Part shown: positions 1-7,926 of the stretch, one piece after another
Layout: every line of letters starts with the position of its first letter
Position numbering within the stretch: the stretch's first letter is position 1
Assembly (NCBI RefSeq): GCF_024519285.1
Contig: NZ_JAMZCY010000002.1
Span: forward strand, 62,001-126,000
Direction: 5' to 3'
Length of the DNA: 64,000 nucleotides
Origin: Cohnella sp. WQ 127256
Lineage (GTDB): Bacteria > Bacillota > Bacilli > Paenibacillales > Paenibacillaceae
The notes under the pieces: model-generated
What the model saw: only the letters and a program-made list of their open reading frames with translations
The model's database searches: none
Told to the model about the DNA's origin: nothing
Translations under genes and position numbers: made by a program

Positions 1-2643
1 ACGATGAATGGAGATATCGTGCTTGCGCGCGTATCTGCGAAGAATGAGAATGGCAAGCTTGAAGGCGAGATTGTTCGCATCGTTAAACGTGCTGTGACCC
101 AGATTGTCGGTTTGTTCCATAATCATGAAAGCTACGGCTTCGTGGTGCCGGATGACAAACGGATTAATAAGGATATTTTTATCCGTGGGGAAGGCTTTAA
201 GGGAGCGGTGACCGGACAGAAGGTTGTCGTTAATATTCTTACATATCCAGAAGGCCGTTCTGCGGCAGAAGGCGAGATCGTTGAAATTCTGGGGCATAAG
301 GATGATCCAGGCGTCGACATTCTGAGCATTATCCGCAAGCATGGACTTCCTGAAAGCTTCCCGGGAGACGTGGTCGAGGAGGCTGAGGCAGCTCCTGATG
401 CGATTACGGAGGAAGAGATCATTCAACAGGGTCGTCGCGACTTGCGGAATAAGGTTATCGTGACCATTGATGGTGAAGATGCCAAGGATCTTGATGATGC
501 GGTTAACGTTGAGCGATTGCCGAATGGCAACTTCGTGTTGGGCGTGCATATTGCGGACGTGAGCTACTACGTGCGCGAGAAGTCCAAGCTTGACGAGGAA
601 GCTTACAATCGCGGATGCAGCGTTTACTTGGTAGATCGCGTTATTCCGATGCTTCCGCATCGGTTGTCTAACGGGATCTGTTCGTTGAACCCGCAGGTTG
701 ATCGCTTGACGATGTCTTGCGAGATGGAGTTCGAGGCAGGTACGATGAAGCAGGTTCGTCATGATATTTTTACAAGCGTAATTCGGACGACGGAGAGAAT
801 GACCTACACCAATGTCCGTAAAATATTGAATGAAGAAGATCCAGAAGTCACTGAGCGATACGCGGACTTGGTGGATACGTTCAAGGATATGCGTGAGCTA
901 GCTATGGGCTTGCGTGCCTTGCGGATTCGTCGCGGCGCAATCGACTTCGAATTCCAGGAATCGAAGGTTCTTGTGGATGAGCAAGGTAAGCCAGTTGATA
1001 TCGTGAAGCGTGATCGTTCGGTCGCCGAACAGATTATCGAAGAGTTCATGTTAGTGGCGAATGAGACTGTGGCCGAGCATTTCCACTGGTTGAAGGTGCC
1101 ATTCATCTACCGGATTCATGAAGAGCCTTCCGATGAGAAGCTTATGACTTTCATGCAATTCGCAGGTAATTTCGGTTATGCGGTTCGGGGTAAAGGAAAT
1201 ACCGTGCACCCGCGAGCGCTACAAACCTTATTGGAAGAAATACAAGGAACGAAGGAACAAACTGTTCTTAGTACAATGCTGCTGCGTTCAATGAAGCAAG
1301 CTAAGTATGATTCTGAGAGCCTAGGACATTTTGGTCTAGCTGCAGAGTATTATTCGCACTTTACTTCTCCAATTCGTCGTTATCCGGATTTAGCGATTCA
1401 TCGGGTTATGAGAGAAGTGTTGGAGAACGGTGGCTTGCTACCGGACAACCGTTTTGATTCGCTGAATGCACGTATGCCGGACATCGCGTCTCAATCTTCG
1501 GAACGCGAGCGGGTAGCCGTTGATGCAGAGCGGGATACGGAGAAGCTGAAAAAGGCTGAATTCATGCTCGATAAGATCGGTGAGGAATTCACGGGTATTA
1601 TTAGCGGTGTGACAAGCTTCGGTATGTTCATTGAGCTGGAAAATACGGTAGAAGGACTCATACGTCTAAGTGATCTGACGGATGACTACTATCATTTCCA
1701 TGAGCTTCATATGGCGTTAATTGGCGAGCGTACGTCGAAAATTTATCGGATTGGCGATGAAGTGAAGATTCGCGTGGCGCGGGTTAACATGAATGATCAT
1801 ACAATCGACTTCGAAATGGTCGATATGAAGTCACGTAGCGGCAGTCGCGTAAGCTTCGTGGACGCACGTGGCCCAGGCTTCGACCGGAAGCGTAAGAAGC
1901 AGAATGCTGCGGGCAGATTTGTTGGTGTCGGTGGTGGTAATGCTGGCGGTCGTGGTGGACGCGGCGAACGTGGAGATCGCGGAGGCAAGGGTGGTAAAGG
2001 CGGCGAAGGACGGTTTAGCAAAGCTGGTCGCTCTGATGATCGTAGCTTGAACAGCGCTGCTCCGCAGGTCGGAGGCGAAACAACCAATCCTAACAGCAGA
2101 CCGAAGAAGAAATCCCACAATAGATCTTCAGAAGCTGGTGCTCAGGCACAAGTTCAGACTCCGAAGGCTCAAGCGCCAAAAGCTCAGGCTCCAGCTCAAG
2201 CTCCAGCCGTGACGAATGCTCCAGCGACATCACCAGAAGTGAAGTCGAAGGGATTAGAGACATCAGGAGGCTCGAACAGATCGGGTGGCTTCAATCGGTC
2301 TGGTGGATCCAGTGCATCAGGTGCGTCGAATAGATCTGGTGGTGTGAGTGCATCAGAAGGTTCGAATGGATCGAGAGGCTCAGGCTCGAGTACTTCGGGC
2401 GGATCAAGTGCTGCTCCAGCGCGCCGTGGGAAGCTTGATATGTGGGGGCTTCCACGCTCCGGTAATTATCCGAAAAATGCGGATGATGGTACGGACGGAA
2501 GAATGGCTAATGATCGTAAGGGCAATAGAGGTGGAGGTGGTGGACGGCCGAAGAGTACTCCTAAGCCATTCACCAAAGCGGAAGCTTCGATTCCTAAGCA
2601 AAGTGGAGAGAAGTCCGATCGACGTAGAAAGCCAAAAGAATAA
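1..2643 (+). CDS. rnr: Ribonuclease R, 5' end outside window
   Basis: This is a 3'-5' exoribonuclease that degrades structured RNA and works with SmpB/tmRNA in clearing stalled mRNAs. The frame is open to base 1 and the visible protein begins inside the first cold-shock domain, so roughly 100 N-terminal residues (winged helix) lie upstream of the window; the ATG at 4 is internal. Visible parts are cold-shock domains (to about residue 100), the RNB catalytic domain with the aspartate cluster TIDGEDAKDLDDAV at about 154-167, and an S1 domain at about 545-625. The last 240 residues are an unusually long Gly/Ser/Arg/Lys-rich tail with repeated NRSGG-like units, ending in a basic stretch. Its position just upstream of smpB-ssrA is the usual Bacillales order. 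Identity is secure; the tail's role is unknown. Confidence 0.95.
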   Translation, partial: TMNGDIVLARVSAKNENGKLEGEIVRIVKRAVTQIVGLFHNHESYGFVVPDDKRINKDIFIRGEGFKGAVTGQKVVVNILTYPEGRSAAEGEIVEILGHKDDPGVDILSIIRKHGLPESFPGDVVEEAEAAPDAITEEEIIQQGRRDLRNKVIVTIDGEDAKDLDDAVNVERLPNGNFVLGVHIADVSYYVREKSKLDEEAYNRGCSVYLVDRVIPMLPHRLSNGICSLNPQVDRLTMSCEMEFEAGTMKQVRHDIFTSVIRTTERMTYTNVRKILNEEDPEVTERYADLVDTFKDMRELAMGLRALRIRRGAIDFEFQESKVLVDEQGKPVDIVKRDRSVAEQIIEEFMLVANETVAEHFHWLKVPFIYRIHEEPSDEKLMTFMQFAGNFGYAVRGKGNTVHPRALQTLLEEIQGTKEQTVLSTMLLRSMKQAKYDSESLGHFGLAAEYYSHFTSPIRRYPDLAIHRVMREVLENGGLLPDNRFDSLNARMPDIASQSSERERVAVDAERDTEKLKKAEFMLDKIGEEFTGIISGVTSFGMFIELENTVEGLIRLSDLTDDYYHFHELHMALIGERTSKIYRIGDEVKIRVARVNMNDHTIDFEMVDMKSRSGSRVSFVDARGPGFDRKRKKQNAAGRFVGVGGGNAGGRGGRGERGDRGGKGGKGGEGRFSKAGRSDDRSLNSAAPQVGGETTNPNSRPKKKSHNRSSEAGAQAQVQTPKAQAPKAQAPAQAPAVTNAPATSPEVKSKGLETSGGSNRSGGFNRSGGSSASGASNRSGGVSASEGSNGSRGSGSSTSGGSSAAPARRGKLDMWGLPRSGNYPKNADDGTDGRMANDRKGNRGGGGGRPKSTPKPFTKAEASIPKQSGEKSDRRRKPKE

Positions 2644-2651
2644 GTAATCAT

Positions 2652-2687
2652 GAGCCTCCCGGACGTAATTGTCGGGAGGCTCTTTTT
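2652..2687 (+). terminator. Intrinsic terminator after rnr
   Basis: A 10-bp stem (GAGCCTCCCG paired with CGGGAGGCTC) is followed directly by TTTTTCT, nine bases after the rnr stop codon. Confidence 0.85.
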
Positions 2688-2725
2688 CTGCTCATTGAAT
2701 GGTCAATATGAGGTGCGGATTCCAT

Positions 2726-2754
2726 TTTACAAACTTCGCCGTATCTTATAGGAT
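2726..2754 (+). promoter_or_regulatory. Possible SigA promoter of pyrB
   Basis: TTTACA and TAGGAT are separated by 17 bases and lie 45 bases upstream of the pyrB start. The -10 box is weak. No PyrR-type leader with anti-terminator hairpins is visible in the short gap between the rnr terminator and the gene. Confidence 0.35.
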
Positions 2755-2798
2755 AGTACTTAGTGTGTACGGAGATGTATGTCGGGGAGGCTGACAGG

Positions 2799-3734
2799 AT
2801 GAAACAGTATTATCATGTTCTTGGAGCTAAACAGTTCGATAAGGAAGAATTAGAGCAATTGTTTGATGCAGCGCGGGATATGGAGAAAATAGTCGCTCGC
2901 GGCGGAGACAGAAGACATGAAGGAAGAATAATGACGACGTTGTTCTTCGAGGCAAGCACGCGGACAAGATTATCGTTCGAATCGGCTATGCATCGGCTCG
3001 GAGGAAGCGTCATCGGTACGGAAAATGCTTCGCAGTTCTCTTCCGCGATTAAGGGAGAGACGCTGGAGGACACGATCCGGGTTATCAGTGGCTATAGCGA
3101 TATTATCGTCATGCGTCATACGGAAATCGGTGCAGCTAAACGTGCAGCTGAGGTCGCTAAAATTCCGGTCATCAATGCAGGTGACGGAGCGGGTGAGCAC
3201 CCAACACAGGCATTGCTGGATGCGTATACGATTCGCAAGGAGTTCGGTAAGATCGATGGCTTGAAGATCGCGATGGTCGGGGATCTAGCTTATGGTCGGA
3301 CAGTCCACTCGCTAAGCTATATTTTGGCCAATTATCAGGACGTTATGGTGTACTATATCTCTCCAGACAATGTGCGGATTCCGGACAACGTGAAGAAGTA
3401 TATGGAAGAGAAGGGAATCCGCTATGCGGAAACGAACGATCTGGATTCCGTTGCTGGCGAGATCGACGTTCTGTATCAGACTCGGATTCAGAAGGAACGT
3501 TTTCCATCGGTTGAGGAGTATGAGAAGGCTTCCGGGCAGTACATTGTGGATGCGGAACTGATGAGTCGGATGCGTAAGGACGCTATCGTTCTACATCCTC
3601 TTCCTCGCGCTGGTGAGATCGCTGAAGAAGTAGATTCGGATCCTCGTGCAGCCTATTTCCGCCAAGCTGTGAATGGTTTGTACATTCGTATGGCTCTGAT
3701 TGACAAGTGTATTACAGAATCTCAAGGGAAATAG
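2799..3734 (+). CDS. pyrB: Aspartate carbamoyltransferase catalytic chain
   Basis: This enzyme condenses carbamoyl phosphate with aspartate in the first committed step of pyrimidine synthesis. The carbamoyl-phosphate motif FFEASTRTR, the GEHPTQALLD motif and HPLPR near the C-terminus are all present. The start is placed at the ATG at 2799 because GGGGAGG lies 8 bases upstream; an in-frame GTG at 2763 has no such site. The 311-residue length and the HPLPR signature match the E. coli-type catalytic chain, whereas the B. subtilis enzyme has HPAPVNR. The gene stands alone between rnr and smpB, away from other pyr genes, and no pyrI regulatory-chain gene is nearby. It may be a second, E. coli-like copy; whether the genome also has a pyr-operon copy cannot be seen here. 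Confidence 0.93.
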   Translation: MKQYYHVLGAKQFDKEELEQLFDAARDMEKIVARGGDRRHEGRIMTTLFFEASTRTRLSFESAMHRLGGSVIGTENASQFSSAIKGETLEDTIRVISGYSDIIVMRHTEIGAAKRAAEVAKIPVINAGDGAGEHPTQALLDAYTIRKEFGKIDGLKIAMVGDLAYGRTVHSLSYILANYQDVMVYYISPDNVRIPDNVKKYMEEKGIRYAETNDLDSVAGEIDVLYQTRIQKERFPSVEEYEKASGQYIVDAELMSRMRKDAIVLHPLPRAGEIAEEVDSDPRAAYFRQAVNGLYIRMALIDKCITESQGK

Positions 3735-3756
3735 GCTAAAGTTGGTACCTGCTTTG

Positions 3757-3786
3757 TTGATGGCGTGGGTGGGCGCGTGCTATAAT
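3757..3786 (+). promoter_or_regulatory. SigA promoter of smpB
   Basis: TTGATG and TATAAT are separated by 18 bases, with an extended -10 TG one base before the TATAAT. It starts 22 bases after the pyrB stop and 66 bases before the smpB start, so smpB probably has its own transcript. Confidence 0.65.
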
Positions 3787-3851
3787 GAATGTCCGACGGT
3801 TGTTAAGCTGTCGCGCCATCAACGGAAGCTAGGTAAGGAAGGTGAAGGAAA

Positions 3852-4334
3852 ATGGGCAAGAACTCGCAATACGATAAACCGTTAGCTCAGAACAAGAAAG
3901 CCTCTCATGATTACTTCATCGAGGACACCTATGAAGCCGGAATGGTGCTGACAGGTACAGAGATCAAGTCCTTGCGTACCGGCCGCGCGAACTTAAGCGA
4001 TACGTTCGCCACGATTCGTAACGGTGAGATTTTCCTACACAACTTGCACATCAGCCCTTTTGAACAGGGTAATCGTAACAATCCGAGTGATCCATCCCGT
4101 GCACGGAAGCTTTTGCTGCATAAGGTACAGATCCATAAGCTTCTAGGATTGACCAAGCGTGATGGCTACACCATCGTTCCTCTTCGTATCTACATCAAGA
4201 ACGGTTATGCGAAATGTCTGATCGGGTTTGGTAAAGGTAAGAAGCAGTTCGATAAACGTCAAGCGGATGCTAAGCGTGATTCCCAGCGGGATATTCAGCG
4301 GATTCTCCGTGAAAAGCAGAAGGTCAGCAACTAA
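3852..4334 (+). CDS. smpB: SsrA-binding protein SmpB
   Basis: SmpB is the protein partner of tmRNA in trans-translation; it binds the tRNA-like domain and brings it to stalled ribosomes. The 160-residue protein has the family hallmarks: an N-terminal [10 protein letters not shown] segment, [16 protein letters not shown], the [18 protein letters not shown] segment and a basic C-terminal tail ([12 protein letters not shown]) that enters the mRNA channel. The ATG at 3852 follows an AAGGTGAAGG stretch. Its partner RNA is encoded 175 bases downstream on the same strand, the usual arrangement. Confidence 0.97.
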   Translation: MGKNSQYDKPLAQNKKASHDYFIEDTYEAGMVLTGTEIKSLRTGRANLSDTFATIRNGEIFLHNLHISPFEQGNRNNPSDPSRARKLLLHKVQIHKLLGLTKRDGYTIVPLRIYIKNGYAKCLIGFGKGKKQFDKRQADAKRDSQRDIQRILREKQKVSN

Positions 4335-4403
4335 GCGAGCTGGATGTACGGGGACGAAGTGGTAATACTGCCAACAATATTTTAGGTAATCGGATGTCTC
4401 CCG

Positions 4404-4412
4404 TGTTATACT
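4404..4412 (+). promoter_or_regulatory. Extended -10 of ssrA promoter
   Basis: TGTTATACT fits an extended -10 element about 100 bases before the mature tmRNA 5' end. No clear -35 box was found. A 5' leader of about 90 bases would be removed by RNase P. Confidence 0.45.
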
Positions 4413-4508
4413 AAACAAGTAAGCTAAGCAAGTTTGTTCTACCGTCATTCTTCGGAGTGACTTTCTCTGGAATGTCCAACCGCAGTATGCGGTGGCGACC
4501 AGCCATTC

Positions 4509-4874
4509 GGGGGCGTTTATGGATTCGACGGGGATAGAACGAGCGTGGGTAGCGGGTAGTAGGGCTGCGTCTGCTTCACTAACGCGGAAAGCCAATTAAA
4601 CGGCAAACAACAAAACAACTACGCTTTAGCAGCCTAAGAAACTGTTAGCGTGCTTCTACCTTCCATCGCCCATGTGGCAGGCTAGGGGCTAACCTATAGT
4701 GGGATACGCTAGAAAGTCTCCGCCTGAGGCTCTCTAGAAGAAGACAACCAGGCTGACCCGAAGGGAATCCGGTGACGGGGAGTCTCTAGGGTGACATCAA
4801 AACTGTCACTACACCCGTAGAAGCACATGTGGCGTTGTCTTCGGACAGGGGTTCGACTCCCCTCGCCTCCACCA
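4509..4874 (+). ncRNA. ssrA: tmRNA (ssrA)
   Basis: tmRNA rescues stalled ribosomes and tags the unfinished protein for proteolysis. The 5' acceptor strand GGGGGCG (4509-4515) pairs with CGCCTCC (4864-4870), followed by A and an encoded CCA (4872-4874). The family-typical GTTTATGGATTCGACGGGGA follows the 5' strand, and the T-arm GGGGTTCGACTCCCC precedes the 3' strand. The tag frame reads GKQQNNYALAA then TAA from 4602 to 4637, ending in the ALAA degron. The whole gene is 366 bases. Its last 69 bases are repeated at 13715-13783, as expected when a mobile element uses the ssrA 3' end as its integration site. Confidence 0.97.
4803..4871 (+). repeat. Putative attL: ssrA 3' identity block
   Basis: These 69 bases (T-arm side through the discriminator base of ssrA) match 13715-13783 at 68 of 69 positions; the mismatch is G4829 versus T13741. 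Flanks on both sides differ. Such a displaced copy of an RNA gene's 3' end is the usual trace of site-specific integration. No recombinase gene lies between the two copies. Confidence 0.75.
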
Positions 4875-4930
4875 TCATCAAAGCCAGCCGCAAGAGGCTG
4901 GCTTTTTTGCGTGGAAAAGAGGGGAGTCGA
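4853..4930. repeat. 12-bp inverted repeat around ssrA terminator
   Basis: TCGACTCCCCTC in the ssrA T-arm (4853-4864) is repeated in perfect inverted form as GAGGGGAGTCGA at 4919-4930, enclosing the acceptor end and the terminator. The arrangement recurs with one mismatch at 6.6 kb and in weaker form at 40.7 kb, so it travels with the repeat and may be a recombinase binding site. Confidence 0.55.
4880..4908 (+). terminator. Intrinsic terminator of ssrA
   Basis: The stem AAAGCCAGCC/GGCTGGCTTT with loop GCAAGA is followed by a T run. The same hairpin recurs at 6641, 40698 and 47477. Confidence 0.9.
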
Positions 4931-4941
4931 TTACCCTGAAT

Positions 4942-5000
4942 CCGAAGGAGGACACTGGGGTACGTTCCGCGCGCAGGTTTGCAGAGCAAACCGAGCACGG
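4942..5000 (+). repeat. Post-ssrA structured element, copy A1
   Basis: This roughly 60-base element begins with CCGAAGGAGGACA and ends with GAGCACGG. Related copies lie at 5163-5219, 6703-6761, 13984-14040 and 40757-40815, with a short piece near 21794. Here it contains a 7-bp hairpin (4976-4992). The copy at 6737-6753 keeps the hairpin with a T-A to C-G pair exchange. No protein was recognised. Confidence 0.6.
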
Positions 5001-5162
5001 CATCTCATTCTACCTATAAGAACGTCATCCGCGAATCATCTTCGTCAGCCGTTTCAATGAAGAATGGGATATTCCTGAGCCGAATAAAAGAATCGCGACA
5101 CAAGAAACCGACACGAAGTAGTCGTGTTTCGTTTGGGGAGCCACAGGGGAGTCGTCTCAGTG

Positions 5163-5219
5163 AGAAGGAGGACAATGGGGTACGATCGCGCGGAAGGTAG
5201 CGAAACAGTCTGAGCACGC
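5163..5219 (+). repeat. Post-ssrA structured element, copy A2
   Basis: This copy reads GAAGGAGGACAATGGGGTAC at its start and CTGAGCACGC at its end. It lies in tandem with A1, separated by about 160 bases that include a small ACACGA/TCGTGT hairpin near 5119. The stretch 4931-5230 holds no recognisable gene. Confidence 0.55.
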
Positions 5220-5230
5220 AATTCAATTCT

Positions 5231-5536
5231 TCATGCCAATAAAACAATGACAAGCAATTCGAAGAGAACTAAAGTAAGGATCGCCGCTTCACTAGGTCCA
5301 AAAAAGGCGCGTTGTCCTGATGGATGAGAAACTCTTAAATAAACGTGTCTGTTGTCGACATGTACAATTACACCCTCGTAGGTATTACCGTCTAATGTCT
5401 GAACACGAACTCTCCTATTTACATGGCTACAGGTGATGTTATAAACACGATCGCGAATTGTTTTTAATGTGGACGCTACGGTAGGGTCAGATTGATACAG
5501 AACGTGATTTTGACCTGCTGGATGTTGCCAACTCAT
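5231..5536 (-). CDS. Small Sm/LSM-like protein with membrane tail
   Basis: The function is not established. Residues 30-70 (VNRRVRVQTLDGNTYEGVIVHVDNRHVYL) resemble the Sm1 beta strands of LSM folds, a pattern seen in small uncharacterised Bacillales proteins. The last 20 residues are hydrophobic and probably form a membrane anchor. The second ATG at 5536 is chosen because CGGAGG lies 8 bases upstream; the ATG at 5542 would leave only 2 bases. It is divergent from the FG-GAP protein gene and the two share a 225-base control region with GGTCAA half-sites. RNA binding is only a possibility. Confidence 0.65.
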   Translation of the reverse strand: MSWQHPAGQNHVLYQSDPTVASTLKTIRDRVYNITCSHVNRRVRVQTLDGNTYEGVIVHVDNRHVYLRVSHPSGQRAFFGPSEAAILTLVLFELLVIVLLA

Positions 5537-5614
5537 TAACATGACCTCCGTATATCCAAGAATCAGTACTTTTCATACTATGCATGTGCCTAGTCCGAAG
5601 TTCGTTACTTACTC

Positions 5615-5649
5615 TTGACCGCACGAGGTCAACTGATGCATGAGGTCAA
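5615..5649. promoter_or_regulatory. Putative operator with three GGTCAA half-sites
   Basis: TTGACC and GGTCAA form a perfect inverted repeat with a 6-base spacer (5615-5632), and a third GGTCAA follows at 5644-5649. It sits between two divergent genes (5536 and 5762) and could control both. The binding protein is unknown. Confidence 0.4.
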
Positions 5650-5761
5650 TGTTTTATGTGTGTAGCCAAGAGGGAGTTAAGGTCCGACATATAGATAAAA
5701 CCTTCATATAGGTCATTGCATAAGATGTTATGGAAGGCAATTGCGGAGAGGTGGATTCATT

Positions 5762-6517
5762 ATGGCTCGTGCACATATTTGGGGAAGTCACTACATGATC
5801 AGAAACGACACTGTCGTATTGGATGCGAAGTGGGGGGATGTAAATGGGGATGGAACGCCAGACCAAGTTTATTTGACAGGTAATCTTACAGAAGACATGA
5901 CCAGCTCCTTTGTCCAGAATATACAACTGACCGTTATGGATGGACGCAGCGGTGCAAGATACACTAGCCAACTGAAGTACAATGCAGGTTATAACGCTCG
6001 CCTCTTCTTAGGTGATTTTACAGGAGAACGCGTGGATGATATCTTGGTAAGTATCGACTCTGGTGGCAGTGGTGCTTTTACCTACAATTATATTTATTCT
6101 TTTATGCAGAACGTGTTTTACGAGCTCTATAACAATGAATGGTTCTACGAAGCATACAGTGATGCCTCAGTTTTCTATGAGGACAACTACAAGGTTCGAA
6201 TTGTAAATCGATCCTTGCAGAAGGAATTCCTTCTGGACATCAGCTTGCGCGACCCGTCGTATTTGTCTGATTTGTATGACTTGAACGGGAAGTTGAAAAA
6301 AACAGTTGAAGGTAGCGTGCTGGGCGTAAGCGGAGCATATCCGATCGACCTGCAAGGGGAAAGTGTATTCGAAATTTGGCCCTTCCAACGAGTGATCGGT
6401 TTATATAATGCTGATGCGTTGGGGTATTTGCAAACCCCGTTAAGCTGGAACTCAACAACTTCTAAATTTATCCCAATGTATCAGTGGGCTTCTGTTAACG
6501 GGAATGATACAAATTGA
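5762..6517 (+). CDS. FG-GAP/VCBS-like protein with Ca-binding loop
   Basis: The protein is 251 residues with no evident signal peptide or membrane segment. Near residue 25 it has DVNGDGTPDQVYLTG, a calcium-loop of the kind found in FG-GAP/VCBS propeller blades, and near residue 84 a second blade-like LFLGDFTGERVDDILVS. The rest is rich in aromatic residues and predicted beta structure. The ATG at 5762 is preferred over a TTG at 5741 because GAGGTGG lies 7 bases upstream. It is the only plus-strand gene between ssrA and its first duplicated 3' end. Similar proteins occur in paenibacilli as uncharacterised VCBS-repeat proteins; a spore or surface role is a guess. Confidence 0.65.
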   Translation: MARAHIWGSHYMIRNDTVVLDAKWGDVNGDGTPDQVYLTGNLTEDMTSSFVQNIQLTVMDGRSGARYTSQLKYNAGYNARLFLGDFTGERVDDILVSIDSGGSGAFTYNYIYSFMQNVFYELYNNEWFYEAYSDASVFYEDNYKVRIVNRSLQKEFLLDISLRDPSYLSDLYDLNGKLKKTVEGSVLGVSGAYPIDLQGESVFEIWPFQRVIGLYNADALGYLQTPLSWNSTTSKFIPMYQWASVNGNDTN

Positions 6518-6640
6518 TAACCAAATTTGGTTGAAGGTAGGGACAGGGAGTCTCTAGGGTGACTAAAACTGTGACTACGCTCAGTACAGGTGGCGTTGTG
6601 TTCGGGTAGGGGTTCGACTCCCCTCGCCTCCATCATCATT

Positions 6641-6669
6641 AAAGCCAGCCGCAAGAGGCTGGCTTTTTT
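6641..6669 (+). terminator. Intrinsic terminator, copy of ssrA terminator
   Basis: The stem AAAGCCAGCC/GGCTGGCTTT, loop GCAAGA and T run are identical to the ssrA terminator. It also ends any transcript from the FG-GAP gene. Confidence 0.85.
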
Positions 6670-6702
6670 GCGTGGAAAAGAGGGGTGTCGATTACCCTGT
6701 AT

Positions 6703-6761
6703 CCGAAGGAGGACAATGGGGTACGTTCCGCGCACAGGTCTTCTGAGTAGACCGAGCACGG
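6703..6761 (+). repeat. Post-ssrA structured element, copy B
   Basis: This is the B copy of the 60-base element. The hairpin at 6737-6753 (GGTCT...AGACC) replaces the T-A pair of copy A1 by C-G at the same stem position, while another inner pair is lost. Confidence 0.55.
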
Positions 6762-7097
6762 CATCTCATTCTACCTATAAGAACGTCATCCGCGAATTAT
6801 CTACGTCAGCAATTTCAATGAAGAATGGGATACCCCTGAGCCGAATAAGAATGCGACACAAGAAACTAACACGAAGTAGTCGTGTTTGGGGAGCCAAGTG
6901 GCTTTTGCAACAAAGTAAAACCCCGATAGCAAGAGATCGGAGTTAAGCTTATACATATTATTTACTTACAAAATACAGAGAATCTGTATCAGGAGCAAAG
7001 CTATCAGCGGAATAACTCAGGGCTTGACAAACCGTCTTGGTAAAAAGATACTTGTTCGGAGTAGAGGCTGCTAAAATATTCCTAACAGCTTGCGATA

Positions 7098-7567
7098 GAT
7101 CCGAACCGGAACATTACCCGAGCTGAGTTTGTATCGATTATCGTATGAGCTCTCGGTCTGCCTGAGCAGAGCGAGGTGTCTCCAATGTCGGATGTGAAGA
7201 GTAAGGATTGGTTCAACGGTGCGGTCAATACGGCGTATGCTTATGAATTGATTAGCGGTTTCGCAGACGGAAGCTTCCGTCCGAATGAGACGATCATGCG
7301 TCAGCAAGCGATGGTTTTTATCAGCAGGGCTATGGAGATTACCGGATTGAAAAGTCAATTGCCTTCCAGTGAATCTAATTTGATTTTGCAGGATTATGTA
7401 GATCGAAATGAAGCTGCAACTTGGGCGCTGCAGGGCATTACAAATAGTGTGCAAGCCAACATCGTAAAAGGTCGTACGGGATGCTGTTGGCGCTAACAGA
7501 CACTGTTACACATGCAGAAGTGCCGATAATGATTCAACGTTTACTTCAGCAGTCGGATTTGATTTAA
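7098..7567 (+). pseudogene. Remnant of SLH-domain protein C-terminus
   Basis: Two S-layer-homology repeats can be read: DPNRNITRAEFVSIIV, then after an in-frame TGA (7146-7148) ALGLPEQ..., SDVKSKDWFNGAVNTAYAYE and ISGFADGSFRPNETIMRQQA. A frameshift near 7478 separates ANIVKGRTG from the expected continuation MLLALTDTVTHAEVP, which runs to a TAA at 7565. The N-terminal part is absent. It is a dead 3' end of a surface-protein gene, probably left by recombination among the SLH paralogues of this region. Confidence 0.8.
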
Positions 7568-7793
7568 AAGAGGATCGTTGATTGAGGATGAAACTCGAGC
7601 TTGCCGAGTCTAGCTATCGTTGAAGATGCGGGTCTGCTAAGCGATGTTTGTTCGACATAAAAGTTGAACGCTATGAAAGGACGGTATCAGCCGTTTATGC
7701 TTGGTCATTCAGTCTGTCAGATAAAGGTTTCTGTGGATTGCAACAGCCCAGACCACAAGACAATAAGACAAAATGTTAGGAGTCTCGAATCGA

Positions 7794-7886
7794 TTCACGG
7801 ATCATTCTCCGTATATCTATGCCATTGTGGCAAGTACAAACGAGCTGTCCATCATTCGTAAGGACGATATGAGCGTGCGCGAATGA
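7794..7886 (+). pseudogene. Fragment of propeller-type SLH protein gene
   Basis: The 30-codon frame FTDHSPYIYAIVASTNEL...DDMSVRE matches residues of the large SLH protein encoded at 34910-38950 (TTDHSPYIYAIMASTNEL...GDMSVEK, near 35975-36055) and then stops. It is a decayed paralogous piece. The stretch 7568-7793 between it and the previous remnant contains nothing recognisable. Confidence 0.7.
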
Positions 7887-7926
7887 GAGTTATAATAAAC
7901 ATAAATGCAACTTTAGGAGAGATACT

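Larger units (their letters stand above)
6541..6897 (+). repeat. Second copy of ssrA 3' end and downstream DNA
   Basis: About 355 bases repeat 4776-5145: the last 90 bases of ssrA (to 6632), the terminator, the inverted-repeat arm, the structured element and the following 140 bases. The copy lacks the 5' half and tag of tmRNA and ends CCATCATCATT rather than CCA. Differences are scattered, so it is an old duplication. In both copies a 31-codon open stretch ends with FNEEWD..PEPNK..ATQET.TK and a stop; the only indel is 3 bases. No protein was recognised from it. Confidence 0.75.

Noticed and set aside
1797..2120. Genes on the minus strand inside the rnr tail
   Set aside because: The long frames are mirror images of the repetitive Gly/Arg codons; they have no starts with ribosome sites and give low-complexity Pro/Leu/Arg products.
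6541..6632. A second tmRNA gene
   Set aside because: Only the last 90 bases are present; there is no 5' acceptor strand, no tag frame and no CCA at the expected place.
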